Below, one piece after another: positions 17,690 through 26,316 of a stretch of 64,000 bases of DNA. Position 1 is the first letter of the stretch. The number at the start of each line of letters is the position of its first letter. This stretch comes from Tagaea sp. CACIAM 22H2. Its GTDB lineage: Bacteria > Pseudomonadota > Alphaproteobacteria > CACIAM-22H2. Under the pieces are notes generated by a model. It was not told the origin of the DNA. It did not search any database and saw nothing but the letters and a program-made list of their open reading frames with translations. Both the position numbers and the translations under genes were made by a program. The stretch covers positions 1 through 64,000 of the forward strand of contig PVXE01000017.1 of assembly GCA_014444615.1 (NCBI GenBank). Reading direction: 5' to 3'.

Positions 17690-18768
17690 ACGCCCAGTCT
17701 TTCGCAAGTCTCCCGCCACAAATCGGCGATCAGATCGCCCGCGGGTTTGGCTTGCGCCAACGCCGCCGATTGCCCCGCCCAAGCCTGGAGGCGCGAAAGG
17801 TCATTGGCCTTGCTGGCGGCATCGCGCATCGCCTGGGTGATCGCGCGTTGAACGGGATAGGGCGCAGGCAGTGGCGCATCCGGGGCGGCGGCGGCGTGCA
17901 CATACTCGGTCGCGATCGAACGCCCCGCACGGCCGGAAAAAGCGCGCGTGAGCCGCGTGGCTTCCGGCGGCGTTTGACCCAATGCGTCGGCCCAGGCGGA
18001 GGCGATCCCTGCCTCGGGCGTGCGCAAGAATCCCGTGCCGATCTGCACGGCCGCGGCCCCCATCGCGAATGCGGCGGCCATGCCGCGCGCATCGCCGATG
18101 CCGCCGGTGGCGATCACCGGCAGTTTCACCGCGTCCAAAATCGCGGGCAGCAGCGCGAACAACCCGATCGCTTCGGCTTCGGCTTTCGCTGCGTCGAAGG
18201 CGCCGCGATGGCCGCCCGCTTCCGCCCCTTGCGCGACGATGGCGTCGGCCCCCGCTTCCGCCGCCGCTTTGGCTTCGGCCACCGTCGTCGCGTTGGCGAA
18301 CCAGGCGATGCCGCGTTCCTTCAGCTTCGCGACGAAATCGGGCGGGTAGATGCCCATGATCGACGAGACGACCGCCGGCCCGGCGGACAGCAACGCATCG
18401 CATTGCGCGTCGAAATCGGGCGGCGTGGCATTCGCGGCCTCGGCCGGCACTTCCGGTCCGAACTTGCCGACGAATGCGCGCACGCGCGCTTCATGCGCCG
18501 CATCGCGCGGCGGTGGCGGATCGGGAATCCACAAATTGAGTTGGAACGCGCCGTTGGAGCGGCCGCGCTGATCGTTGGCCCAGGCAAGGATCGCCTCGGG
18601 CTTCATCAACAGCGCGCCGCACGCCCCCATCCCGCCCGCGCGCGCGACGGCGGCGGAGAGCGCGGGTGCGGGCACGCCCGCCATCGGGGCAAGCAAGATC
18701 GGCAGACGCAAGCCGAACCGCGCGCAGAATGCGCGGGCGGGATCGAAGATCTTGCCCGCCGGGATCAC
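17686..18768 (-). CDS. Nitronate monooxygenase family FMN enzyme
   Basis: A 360-residue TIM-barrel flavoprotein. Family features are LPILLAPMAGVPAPALSAAV at the N-terminus, GADAIVAQGAEAGGHRG (NMO signature with the catalytic His in GGH) and PVIATGGIGDARGMAAAFAM, the FMN-phosphate loop. Members oxidise nitronates such as propionate-3-nitronate. The start is GTG 18768, overlapping the kinase stop as GTGA; upstream codons of this frame lie inside the kinase gene and are not protein-like. It is co-transcribed with the PfkB kinase, but no shared pathway is obvious. Some proteins of this fold have other activities. Confidence 0.88.
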   Translation of the reverse strand: MIPAGKIFDPARAFCARFGLRLPILLAPMAGVPAPALSAAVARAGGMGACGALLMKPEAILAWANDQRGRSNGAFQLNLWIPDPPPPRDAAHEARVRAFVGKFGPEVPAEAANATPPDFDAQCDALLSAGPAVVSSIMGIYPPDFVAKLKERGIAWFANATTVAEAKAAAEAGADAIVAQGAEAGGHRGAFDAAKAEAEAIGLFALLPAILDAVKLPVIATGGIGDARGMAAAFAMGAAAVQIGTGFLRTPEAGIASAWADALGQTPPEATRLTRAFSGRAGRSIATEYVHAAAAPDAPLPAPYPVQRAITQAMRDAASKANDLSRLQAWAGQSAALAQAKPAGDLIADLWRETCERLGV

Positions 18769-19691
18769 GACGCGCGTTCCATTGCGCGCAGCACGCGCGC
18801 GCGATCGGGGATCGGCTCGACCGCGCCGTAACCTTCGGTCGACAGCGCCGCCGCGACGGCGGCGTAGCGCCCGGCTTGTTCCAGGCTGTCGCCCGCGACA
18901 AGACGCGCGATGAAGGCACCGCCGAACGTGTCGCCCGCCCCGGTCGCATCGACCGGCTTGCATGGATGGGGCGGAATGCGCGTGCGCGTCTTCGCGTCGG
19001 CGACCAGCGCGCCTTGCGCGCCCAGTTTCAGCGCCACGACCTTAGCGCCCAGCTTCAACATCAGATCGACCAGCTCGTCCGGCTCGTCCACACCGAACAG
19101 TGTGGCGACGTCGTCGAGGCTGGGCAGGCAGATATCGCAATTGGCGATCGCTTCGGCGGTCACGGCCTTGGCGCGCGCCACCGGCCACAGCTTCAAGCGC
19201 AGATTGGTGTCGAACGACACGAGACAGCCCGACGCGCGCGCCGTGGTCATCGCGGCGAAGCCGGCGTCGCAGGCGGAATTGGAGATCGCCAGCGAAATGC
19301 CTGAGAGATGCAGCACCTTCGCTTCTTGAATGTCGTCGAGCGGCAGATCGGCGGGCGCATAGCGGCTGGCGGCCGAGCCCGAGCGGAAGAACGAGAAATG
19401 ATGGCCCTTCTCGTCGTGCGTGACGAAGTACACGGCTGTCGGCGCGTTCTTGTCTTCGCGCACGGTCGACTCGTCGACACCTTCGAAGCGCCACAGATCG
19501 CGGAACATCTGGCCGTAGATGTCGGCACCCAGCGCCGAGATATAGCCCGCCTTGGCGCCCGAACGCGCCGCCGCGATCGCGAAATTCGACGTATCGCCGC
19601 CGAAACCCTGCAGATAGGTGCGGCTCGTCGCCCCGCCCGTCTGGTTGAATTCGATCATCGGCTCGCCATAGGCGAGGATATCGCACGCCAT
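18765..19691 (-). CDS. PfkB-family sugar kinase, probably 2-keto-3-deoxygluconate kinase
   Basis: A 308-residue ribokinase/PfkB-fold kinase. Both family signatures are present: LQGFGGDTSNFAIAAARSGA near residue 30 and DATGAGDTFGGAF with the catalytic Asp near residue 255. The substrate loop YFVTHDEKGHHFSFFRSGSA and the early YGEPMIEFNQT resemble KDG kinases (KdgK), which would make 2-keto-3-deoxy-6-phosphogluconate. The several sugar-acid dehydratases in this window fit that role, though the gene is not next to them. Ribokinase- or fructokinase-like activity cannot be excluded. Confidence 0.85.
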   Translation of the reverse strand: MACDILAYGEPMIEFNQTGGATSRTYLQGFGGDTSNFAIAAARSGAKAGYISALGADIYGQMFRDLWRFEGVDESTVREDKNAPTAVYFVTHDEKGHHFSFFRSGSAASRYAPADLPLDDIQEAKVLHLSGISLAISNSACDAGFAAMTTARASGCLVSFDTNLRLKLWPVARAKAVTAEAIANCDICLPSLDDVATLFGVDEPDELVDLMLKLGAKVVALKLGAQGALVADAKTRTRIPPHPCKPVDATGAGDTFGGAFIARLVAGDSLEQAGRYAAVAAALSTEGYGAVEPIPDRARVLRAMERAS

Positions 19692-19771
19692 CGTTTCCCA
19701 ACCCTTCGTTCGCCCCGGCTTTCGATCCGCCGGCGCCCTGTTTTAGGCGAGGCGGCGCGCGAGCGAAAGGG

Positions 19772-20683
19772 TCAGACGAGGGCCGCGCGCTGGCGGCGCA
19801 ATTTGCGGCGCATCAAGCTGCGCTTTGCCCAGATCCAAACGCCCGTACCCAGCAGTCCCAGCATGGCGACGGATAGGACCACGTTCATCAGCGCCGACCA
19901 TGCGCCCGCGAAATTTCCTTCGTGGAACAAGCGTGGCAGGTTACGCGGCATCGGCACGGCGCCCTCGCGCGTGACGGCATATACGCGATACTCGCCGCCT
20001 TCGACGATGCGCGCGAGATAGCGCCCGCCTTGCGGCCGCAACCAGACCAGCGCCGACAAATCGCGATCGGCACCCAGCGCTTCCACCGCCTCGCGCAGTT
20101 TGAGCGGCGGCGCTTGGGGCAATTCCGGCGGCGGTCCCGCGAAGGTGATGCCGAAAGCAAGGAACAGCCCAGTCAGCGGCGACAACACGATCAACGGCAA
20201 GGGCAGCCACGCCATCGCCTTATGCCAGCCCGAAACGGTGTTCGCGAAACGCGGCCAGCCCATCAAGACGCCAATCAACGAGACGACGAGCATCGCCGCC
20301 GTCGATGCGGTCACCAGCCAGCCTAGATCGAGCAACAAGCGCTCGTGCAGCCCGCGCATCAGGCCGAAGGTCTGCGCGAGCACGGACACGCCATCGCGCG
20401 CTTCGCCGGTCGCAAGATCGACGACCACGCCGCCGCCGCGACCGGTTCCCAGCGACAACGTGCCGTCATAGCTGCGCAAGACCACAGCGCGCGCCTGGCC
20501 GCGCGGATCGTGTTTGTCGATCAGTTCGCCGATCCGCGCGGCGTCGAGCAAGCCCGGCACGATCGACGCCTCGACCGCCCAGGGTTCGAACGACAGCACC
20601 AAGCCGCTGACCAGAATGGCCAGAAGCGGCAGGGAAAAAGCGAGGGCGATCCAGCGATGGAGCTTGAGATAAAGCGGTTTCAT
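19772..20683 (-). CDS. PepSY-associated transmembrane protein
   Basis: A roughly 303-residue inner-membrane protein of the PepSY-TM family. It starts KLHRWIALAFSLPLLAILVS (TM1 with the family LHRW motif), has TM2 around DLGWLVTASTAAMLVVSL, a second conserved W-H-K (VSGWHKAMAWLPLP), TM3, a periplasmic PepSY-like region, and TM4 near the end (LLGTGVWIWAKR). These proteins are often iron- or siderophore-linked and may act in ferric-siderophore reduction; nothing nearby proves that here. ATGs at 20683 and 20695 are both possible starts. Confidence 0.85.
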   Translation of the reverse strand: MKPLYLKLHRWIALAFSLPLLAILVSGLVLSFEPWAVEASIVPGLLDAARIGELIDKHDPRGQARAVVLRSYDGTLSLGTGRGGGVVVDLATGEARDGVSVLAQTFGLMRGLHERLLLDLGWLVTASTAAMLVVSLIGVLMGWPRFANTVSGWHKAMAWLPLPLIVLSPLTGLFLAFGITFAGPPPELPQAPPLKLREAVEALGADRDLSALVWLRPQGGRYLARIVEGGEYRVYAVTREGAVPMPRNLPRLFHEGNFAGAWSALMNVVLSVAMLGLLGTGVWIWAKRSLMRRKLRRQRAALV

Positions 20684-20710
20684 GCCCGTGACCATGCCGG
20701 GCAAATGAAT

Positions 20711-20743
20711 GTTACGGGGGGTTATTTGGCTACGCCCCGTAAC
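20711..20743. promoter_or_regulatory. 9-bp perfect inverted repeat upstream of the PepSY gene
   Basis: GTTACGGGG (20711-20719) and CCCCGTAAC (20735-20743) are exact reverse complements separated by 15 nt. The element lies between the stop of the DUF2256 gene (20748) and the start of the PepSY-TM gene (20683), both on the minus strand. It could be an operator for the PepSY gene or an RNA stem ending the DUF2256 transcript. No T-run follows, which argues against a standard terminator. Confidence 0.45.
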
Positions 20744-20747
20744 GCCG

Positions 20748-20906
20748 TCATACGGCGGTGGTTTTCTTCGCGTCCGATCTGCAGCGATCGGAGCAGTATT
20801 TCACCTGCGCCCAATCCTTCGCCCATTTCTTACGCCAAACGAAGGGCCGCCCGCAAACGACGCAGGTTTTCGCCGGCAGATCGGACTTCTTGCGCATTTT
20901 GGGCAT
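20748..20906 (-). CDS. DUF2256 small zinc-finger-like protein
   Basis: A 52-residue protein. The reading frame from ATG 20906 gives a basic N-terminus, [20 protein letters not shown] at residues 11-30, and VKYCSDRCR at residues 36-44. The C-x2-C...C-x3-C arrangement with the RPFxWRKKW block is the DUF2256 domain. The family is uncharacterised. It is often found near photolyase/cryptochrome genes, and here the photolyase starts 50 nt away on the opposite strand, so a divergent light- or DNA-damage-related promoter is plausible. Confidence 0.85.
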   Translation of the reverse strand: MPKMRKKSDLPAKTCVVCGRPFVWRKKWAKDWAQVKYCSDRCRSDAKKTTAV

Positions 20907-20956
20907 GGGGTGCGGGGCCTGGAGATTTCCGATAGGGGACCTAGGTTCCCGCCGGA

Positions 20957-22486
20957 ATGCTTCAAGTCGTCTGGTTCAAGCGCGATCTGCGCGTCGAAGA
21001 CCATGCCCCGCTGTCCGCCGCCTTGCGCGCCGGACGCGTGCTGCCGCTTTATATCGTCGAACCCGAATATTGGCGCTTGCCCGATACGTCGGGCCGCCAA
21101 TGGGCGTTCTTGCGTGAAAGCCTGATCGAGCTGCGCGCCGCATTTGCCGCGCGCGGCGGCGCGTTGATCGTGCGGGTTGGCGACGCCGTCGACGTCCTGG
21201 CTGATCTTCACGCACGCCACGGGATCGCTGCGCTACATTCGCACGAAGAGACCGGCAACGCCTGGACTTTTGCGCGCGACAAGCGCGTCGCCGAATTCGT
21301 CCGGCAACGCGCGATCCCCTGGCACGAAACGCCGCAATTCGGCGTCGTACGCCGCTTGGCGGATCGCGATCGCTGGTCGGCGCATTTCGAGCGTTTCATG
21401 GCGCGGCCGATCGAACCCGCGCCCGCACAAATCGCCCGCCCCGCCAATATCGATCCCGGCGTCGTTCCCGAGTGGACGGATTTCGCTTCCGGCGACGATA
21501 CCTGCCCCGGCCGACAGCGCGGCGGGCGCAAGGCGGCAGTCGAACTTCTTGAGGGATTCTATGCCGGGCGCGGCCGAGCCTATGCGTTCGAGATGTCGAG
21601 CCCCGCGACGGCCGCGCGGAGTTGTTCGCGGTTGTCCGCGCATCTTGCTGCCGGCACGATCTCGATGCGCGAAACGATTCGCCGCGCCTATGCCGAGCGC
21701 GCGGCACTGGCGCAAATGCCGTGCGAGGCGCGCGCGGTCGATCTGCGCTCCGCCGACGCGCTGATCGCGCGGCTGCATTGGCATTGCCATTTCATCCAGA
21801 AGCTGGAATCCGAACCGGCGATCGAGTTCCGCGCGATGCATCCCGCCCACGCCGCACGCACGCACGCGCACAACGAAGTCGCGTTCCGCGCGTGGCGCGA
21901 CGGGCGCACCGGGTTTCCATTCGTCGACGCGTGCATACGGATGCTCGCCGCGACCGGTTGGATCAATTTCCGCATGCGCGCGATGCTGACCGCCTTCGCG
22001 AGCTACCATCTCGATCTCGATTGGCGCGCGACGGGCGCCGTGCTCGCGCGGCGCTTCGTCGATTACGAGCCGGGCATCCACTGGCCACAAATACAAATGC
22101 AGTCGGGCCTGACCGGCATCAACGCGCCGCGCATCTATAACCCCGCCAAGCAATCGACCGATCAAGACCCCGATGGCGCGTTCATCCGGCGATGGGTGCC
22201 CGAACTCGCGGATTCGCCAACGGCGGCGCTGCACGCCCCCTGGCTTTATTTCGACGGCACGCCGCCCAACGGCTATCCCGCACGAATCGTCGATCACGAA
22301 GCGGCGGCGCGCGCGGCGCGCGAGCGGCTTTCCGCCATAAGGCGCGAGGCTGGTTACGGCGACGCCGCGCAGCGCGTCTATCGCAAACACGGCTCGCGCA
22401 AACGGCCGATCCATAACGACGATCCGGGCCGCCGCAAACAGCCGCCGCGCGATACGCGCCAACTCGGCTTCGACCTGGAGAATTGA
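20957..22486 (+). CDS. Cryptochrome/deoxyribodipyrimidine photolyase family protein
   Basis: A 509-residue flavoprotein. The N-terminal Rossmann domain starts [20 protein letters not shown]. The C-terminal FAD-binding helical domain contains [58 protein letters not shown] and [10 protein letters not shown]. These match the bacterial cryptochrome/photolyase group that usually neighbours DUF2256. The likely role is light-dependent repair of UV pyrimidine dimers, or photoreception. The Lys/Arg-rich tail ([20 protein letters not shown]) may aid DNA binding. Repair versus signalling cannot be decided from sequence alone. Confidence 0.9.
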   Translation: MLQVVWFKRDLRVEDHAPLSAALRAGRVLPLYIVEPEYWRLPDTSGRQWAFLRESLIELRAAFAARGGALIVRVGDAVDVLADLHARHGIAALHSHEETGNAWTFARDKRVAEFVRQRAIPWHETPQFGVVRRLADRDRWSAHFERFMARPIEPAPAQIARPANIDPGVVPEWTDFASGDDTCPGRQRGGRKAAVELLEGFYAGRGRAYAFEMSSPATAARSCSRLSAHLAAGTISMRETIRRAYAERAALAQMPCEARAVDLRSADALIARLHWHCHFIQKLESEPAIEFRAMHPAHAARTHAHNEVAFRAWRDGRTGFPFVDACIRMLAATGWINFRMRAMLTAFASYHLDLDWRATGAVLARRFVDYEPGIHWPQIQMQSGLTGINAPRIYNPAKQSTDQDPDGAFIRRWVPELADSPTAALHAPWLYFDGTPPNGYPARIVDHEAAARAARERLSAIRREAGYGDAAQRVYRKHGSRKRPIHNDDPGRRKQPPRDTRQLGFDLEN

Positions 22487-22534
22487 GTGCTCCGGCGCTG
22501 TCGAATGCCACACGACGGAATCCGGTTGCCTTCC

Positions 22535-22552
22535 ATTATCGATATCGATAAT
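22535..22552. promoter_or_regulatory. 18-bp perfect palindrome, candidate GntR operator
   Basis: ATTATCGATATCGATAAT is its own reverse complement over all 18 bases. It sits 28 bp before the ATG of the GntR-family gene, in an AT-rich patch of an otherwise GC-rich genome, in the only gap upstream of the eight-gene catabolic operon. A dimeric GntR/FCD regulator binding here would control itself and the transporter and enzymes that follow. Confidence 0.6.
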
Positions 22553-22580
22553 TTGCCCGCCCAAGGGAGGAATCGAACCG

Positions 22581-23237
22581 ATGGCGAAGACCGCGCGCCC
22601 GCGCGACATCGTCTATTCGGCGCTGAAGCGCCGCATCGTGCTGAACGAGATTCGTCCCGGCGAGCCGCTGACGGAGCTCGGCCTCGCGAGCGAACTCGAA
22701 TGCAGCCAAGGTACCGTCCGCGAAGCGCTGCTGCGCTTGCAGGAAGACGGCCTCGTCCAGCGTTCTGGCCATCGCGGCACGATGGTCACCACACTCGATC
22801 CCGACGCGGCCGAAGAAATCCTCGATCTGCGCAAGCGGCTGGAAACGCGCGGCGCCCTTCGTGCCGTGCGCGCCTATACGCCGGACGCCGCCGCTGAGTT
22901 GAAGGCGCTGCGCAAAGGCATGGCGGCCGCGGCCAAGCGCGGCGACGCCTACGGCCTCATCGAACTCGACATGCGCTTTCACGCGGCGATCTTCCGCCTG
23001 GCGAGCCCGCCGGTGCTGGAGCAAATCCTGATCCGCTGCATGCTGCATTCGCACCGGCAAAAGCTTTGGGCGCCGGGCCACCGCCGCAGCCTGACGCGCA
23101 CCGCCGATCGCCACGACACGATCATGGAAGCGCTGGAAGCGCGCGATGGCGAAGCCTTGGCGCGGGAGATCGCGCATCACCTCGACACCATTGTCGAATT
23201 GCCCGCGGCGGCAAGCCGCAAAGGAAGTGCGGCATGA
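22581..23237 (+). CDS. GntR family transcriptional regulator (FCD domain)
   Basis: A 218-residue regulator with an N-terminal winged HTH (DIVYSALKRRIVLNEIRPGE, then ELECSQGTVREALLRLQEDG) and an all-helical FCD effector domain with the usual metal-site pattern (ELDMRFHAAIFRLA, then HDTIMEALEARDGEALAREI). FCD regulators typically sense sugar acids or other carboxylates. It is the first gene of a plus-strand operon, overlaps the esterase gene by four bases, and has an 18-bp palindrome just upstream. It probably represses the operon until an inducer binds. Confidence 0.93.
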   Translation: MAKTARPRDIVYSALKRRIVLNEIRPGEPLTELGLASELECSQGTVREALLRLQEDGLVQRSGHRGTMVTTLDPDAAEEILDLRKRLETRGALRAVRAYTPDAAAELKALRKGMAAAAKRGDAYGLIELDMRFHAAIFRLASPPVLEQILIRCMLHSHRQKLWAPGHRRSLTRTADRHDTIMEALEARDGEALAREIAHHLDTIVELPAAASRKGSAA

Positions 23238-24133
23238 GCAACGCGTTCGTCCACCCCGAAATGGCCGCGATCCTGGCCGCCGGCGGCCCGGCGCCGGACT
23301 ATCCGAACATGGATCTCGCCGAAGCGCGCCCGACCTTCGTGAAGTTCAACGAAGTCTGGAACGCCGACCGCCCGGCGGTTGCGGAATCGCGCGACCTGAC
23401 CATTGACCGCCCCTGGGGCAAGATGCGCGCGAAGCTGCTGCGCCCGACAGCGGCAAAGAACTTGCCCGTATTGCTGTTCGTGCATGGCGGCGGCTGGACC
23501 TTCGGGTCGATCGAATCCCATCTGGGATCGATGACGCGCCTCGCGGTCGAATCGGGCGCGGCAGTGCTCGGCATCGATTATCGCCTCGCCCCCGAACATC
23601 CCTTCCCCGCGGCGATCGACGATACGCGCGCCGCGTTGGACGCCATCGCCGGCGGCTTGCTGGGCGACGCGGCCGATGCCTCGCGCATCGCCATCGGCGG
23701 CGATTCCGCAGGTGCCGGCATCACGCTGCTGACGCTGGCCGGCCACGAATGGCGCAAACGCGTGCGCGCCGCATGCCTGTTCTATGGCTGCTTCACGCCG
23801 ATGTTCGATACGGCCAGCCACGCGAAATTCGGCCCCGGCGGCTATGTCCTCACCTCCAAGCGCATGCGCTGGTACTGGGACAATTGGCGCGGCCCCGCGA
23901 CGCTGCCGGACCTCACCGGCCTTCCCAAACTCTATCTCAGCGCGGCGGCCCTCGATCCGCTGCGCGACGAGACGCTCGACCTCGCCAACAAATTGGCCGA
24001 GGCGGGCAACGACGTCCGCTTGGACGTATTCGCGGGCGTCTGCCACGGCTTCATGCAGATGTCGTCGAAACTGGAACCGGCGCGCAAAGCGCATCGCGTC
24101 GCCGGGCAATTCCTCGCCGAAGCCCTCCAATAA
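23234..24133 (+). CDS. Alpha/beta hydrolase, HSL-type esterase
   Basis: A 299-residue hydrolase of the hormone-sensitive-lipase group: oxyanion motif LLFVHGGGWTFGSIE, nucleophile elbow IAIGGDSAGAGITL (GDSAG), and a catalytic Asp/His pair near the C-terminus (AALDPLRDE and GVCHGFMQM). YRLAPEHPFPAAIDD is typical of the group. It would cleave a carboxylic ester or possibly a lactone, in the cytoplasm (no signal peptide). Start ATG 23234 overlaps the GntR stop. As the first enzyme of the transport operon it may open or deacylate the imported compound; the substrate is unknown. Confidence 0.9.
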   Translation: MSNAFVHPEMAAILAAGGPAPDYPNMDLAEARPTFVKFNEVWNADRPAVAESRDLTIDRPWGKMRAKLLRPTAAKNLPVLLFVHGGGWTFGSIESHLGSMTRLAVESGAAVLGIDYRLAPEHPFPAAIDDTRAALDAIAGGLLGDAADASRIAIGGDSAGAGITLLTLAGHEWRKRVRAACLFYGCFTPMFDTASHAKFGPGGYVLTSKRMRWYWDNWRGPATLPDLTGLPKLYLSAAALDPLRDETLDLANKLAEAGNDVRLDVFAGVCHGFMQMSSKLEPARKAHRVAGQFLAEALQ

Positions 24134-24154
24134 AACGAACGGGAGAAACGCAAC

Positions 24155-25366
24155 ATGAAACGCAGAACTTTCCTTGCCGCCACGACGGCCGCGATCGCCG
24201 CCCCCGCGATCGTGAACGCCCAGGGCACGACGACCGTGCGCTGGTGGTACCATTTCGACAATCCGCAGCATTCGCCCGCCGAACTGATCGCGAAGTTCGA
24301 AGCCGCCAATCCCGGCATCAAGATCCAGGCGGAGAGCATTCCCTGGGGCGGCGGCAACGACTACTACACGCGCCTTTACGCGGCACTCGTCGCCAACAAC
24401 GCGCCCGATTGCGCGATGGTGAAGCTCGCCAACATGTCGCGCCTGCTGGAAATGCGAGCACTCGAGCCTCTCGACCAGCAGATTTCGGGCTGGGCCGACG
24501 CGTCGGACATCTCGGCAAATCTGTGGAACCTGCACAAGGCGCCGGACGGCAAGCGCTATTACGTGCCCCTGCAATACGTCGTGCTCTATCTCTACTACCG
24601 CGTCGATCTGTTCCAGCAGGCGGGCGTCCAGCCGCCCAAGACCTTCGACGAATTCCTGAAGGCGGCGCAGGCCACGACCAAGGGCGACGTGTTCGGCTTC
24701 GGCATGCGCGGCGGTGCGGGCGGCCACGACCATTGGGGCAGCTTCGTGCTGGGCGGCGGCGCCACCTTCGAGAAGGGCGGCATGGTGACGCCCAAGGCGC
24801 TGGAAGCGAATCGCTGGTTCGTGGCGCTGGGCCGCGACCACAAGGTGTTCCCGCCGTCGGCGCCGAATGACGGCTTCCGCCAGATCGTCGACAACTTCAA
24901 GGCCGGCCGCACGGCGATGACGATCCACCATGTCGGCTCGGCCAACGAAATGGTCCAGGCGCTGGGCGACAAGGTTTCGGCCGTGCCCGTCCCGCGCGCG
25001 GCCGACGGCAAGGGCTGGACGTCGTTCGGCGACGAGTCGAACGCGATCTTCGCGTCGAGCCGTAACAAGGCGGCGGCGTTCCGCTGGATCAGCTGGCTGT
25101 CGACGAACGAGTCGAACGTGGAGTTCAACAAGTTCACCGGCCAGTTGACAGTGTCGAACAAGGGGGCGGCCAACTGGACGCTGCACCCGAAGCGTTTTGT
25201 CGATGCGTCCGCACAGTCGCTGGCGATCGCCGACACGCTGCCCAACGTGCCCGCCACGGCGGATTTCCTGCGCACGGTGTGGCCGACCAACATGCAGCGC
25301 GCGCTGCTGGGCCAGATCACGCCCGACGACATGATGCGCGCCATCGAACGCCATTATCACGGCTGA
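24155..25366 (+). CDS. Sugar ABC transporter substrate-binding protein (family 1)
   Basis: A 403-residue periplasmic protein. MKRRTFLAATTAAIAAPAIV is a signal peptide with a Tat-like RRTFL motif and a cleavage site near VNA-QG. The mature part has the MalE/UgpB-type start TTVRWWYHFDNPQHSPAELI, KFEAANPGIKIQAE, and a mid-protein YYVPLQYVVLYLYYRVDLFQ hinge segment. It captures a carbohydrate or related ligand for the two permeases that follow. An RBS GGGAGAAA precedes the ATG. The following intergenic region carries a strong stem-loop. Confidence 0.93.
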   Translation: MKRRTFLAATTAAIAAPAIVNAQGTTTVRWWYHFDNPQHSPAELIAKFEAANPGIKIQAESIPWGGGNDYYTRLYAALVANNAPDCAMVKLANMSRLLEMRALEPLDQQISGWADASDISANLWNLHKAPDGKRYYVPLQYVVLYLYYRVDLFQQAGVQPPKTFDEFLKAAQATTKGDVFGFGMRGGAGGHDHWGSFVLGGGATFEKGGMVTPKALEANRWFVALGRDHKVFPPSAPNDGFRQIVDNFKAGRTAMTIHHVGSANEMVQALGDKVSAVPVPRAADGKGWTSFGDESNAIFASSRNKAAAFRWISWLSTNESNVEFNKFTGQLTVSNKGAANWTLHPKRFVDASAQSLAIADTLPNVPATADFLRTVWPTNMQRALLGQITPDDMMRAIERHYHG

Positions 25367-25385
25367 TTGGCACGGTTGATCGAAA

Positions 25386-25419
25386 GCCAAGGCGGGTCTC
25401 CGACGAGACCCGCCTTGGC
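25386..25419 (+). promoter_or_regulatory. 15-bp perfect stem-loop between binding-protein and permease genes
   Basis: GCCAAGGCGGGTCTC (25386-25400) and GAGACCCGCCTTGGC (25405-25419) are exact reverse complements with a 4-nt loop CGAC. It begins 20 nt after the binding-protein stop and ends 21 nt before the permease ATG. No T-run follows. The likely role is to block 3' exonucleases or partly terminate, so that the binding protein is made in excess over the permeases. Confidence 0.75.
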
Positions 25420-25440
25420 CGATCCGCCGCGAAAGCAAAA

Positions 25441-26316
25441 ATGGTCTCCTCTCGTCTCACGCCTTACTACTTCCTGGCGCCCGCCGTGCTCGCCACCGCG
25501 GCGATCGTGCTCTATCCCGTCGCATCGACGTTGTGGATGAGCTTCCACGATTTCGTGCTGTTCCGGCCGCACGACGTGCCCTTCACGGGCTTGCGCAATT
25601 ACCAACGCCTGCTGGCCGACGAGGCCTTCTGGATTTCGCTGTGGAATTCCTTCGTCTGGGTCGGGCTGGCGGTCGGATTGCAATTCGCGCTCGGCATGGC
25701 CGCGGCGTTGATCCTCAACGAAAGCTTCGCCTTCCGCTCTTTCGCGCGCGCCCTCGTCGTCGTGCCCTGGGCGCTGCCCTCGGTCATCATCGGGCTGATG
25801 TTCACCTGGGTCTACGACTACAATCTCGGCCTGCTGAACGACATTCTGTTGCGCCTCGGCTTCATCAAATCGCCCGTCGCCTGGCTCGCCGATCCCGATA
25901 TTGCGCTTTTCGCGGTCATCGCAGCACTGGTCTGGCAAGGCTTTCCGTTCTTCGCCGTGATCATTCTCGCAGGCCTTCAGGCAATCCCCGGCGATCTGCA
26001 CGAAGCCGCCGAGATCGATGGCGCCACGCGCCTGCAACGCTTCCGCCATGTCGTATGGCCGGGCCTGAAGGGCGTGATCCTGACCGCGCTGCTGTTGCGC
26101 ACGATCTGGGTCGCGAACTCGCTCGACGTCATCCTGGTGATGACCGGCGGCGGCCCCGGCTATGCCACGCATACGTTGCCGCTCTACGCGTTCTTGCGCG
26201 CCTATAGCGGCATGGAATTCGGCTACGGCTCGGCGCTTGCCGTCGTGCTGACGATGTTCCTGATCTCCGTCGCAGCGTTCTATGTGCGCCGCACGATGCG
26301 CGAGGCTTTCCGATGA
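25441..26316 (+). CDS. Sugar ABC transporter permease (MalF/UgpA type)
   Basis: A 291-residue inner-membrane protein with about six transmembrane segments, starting MVSSRLTPYYFLAPAVLATA. The EAA loop that docks the ATPase is seen as GDLHEAAEIDGATRLQRFRH around residues 180-199. ATG 25441 was chosen because it directly precedes TM1; the frame upstream overlaps the stem-loop and is not protein-like. It overlaps the second permease by 4 nt. Its partner ATPase is not in this operon. Confidence 0.93.
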   Translation: MVSSRLTPYYFLAPAVLATAAIVLYPVASTLWMSFHDFVLFRPHDVPFTGLRNYQRLLADEAFWISLWNSFVWVGLAVGLQFALGMAAALILNESFAFRSFARALVVVPWALPSVIIGLMFTWVYDYNLGLLNDILLRLGFIKSPVAWLADPDIALFAVIAALVWQGFPFFAVIILAGLQAIPGDLHEAAEIDGATRLQRFRHVVWPGLKGVILTALLLRTIWVANSLDVILVMTGGGPGYATHTLPLYAFLRAYSGMEFGYGSALAVVLTMFLISVAAFYVRRTMREAFR

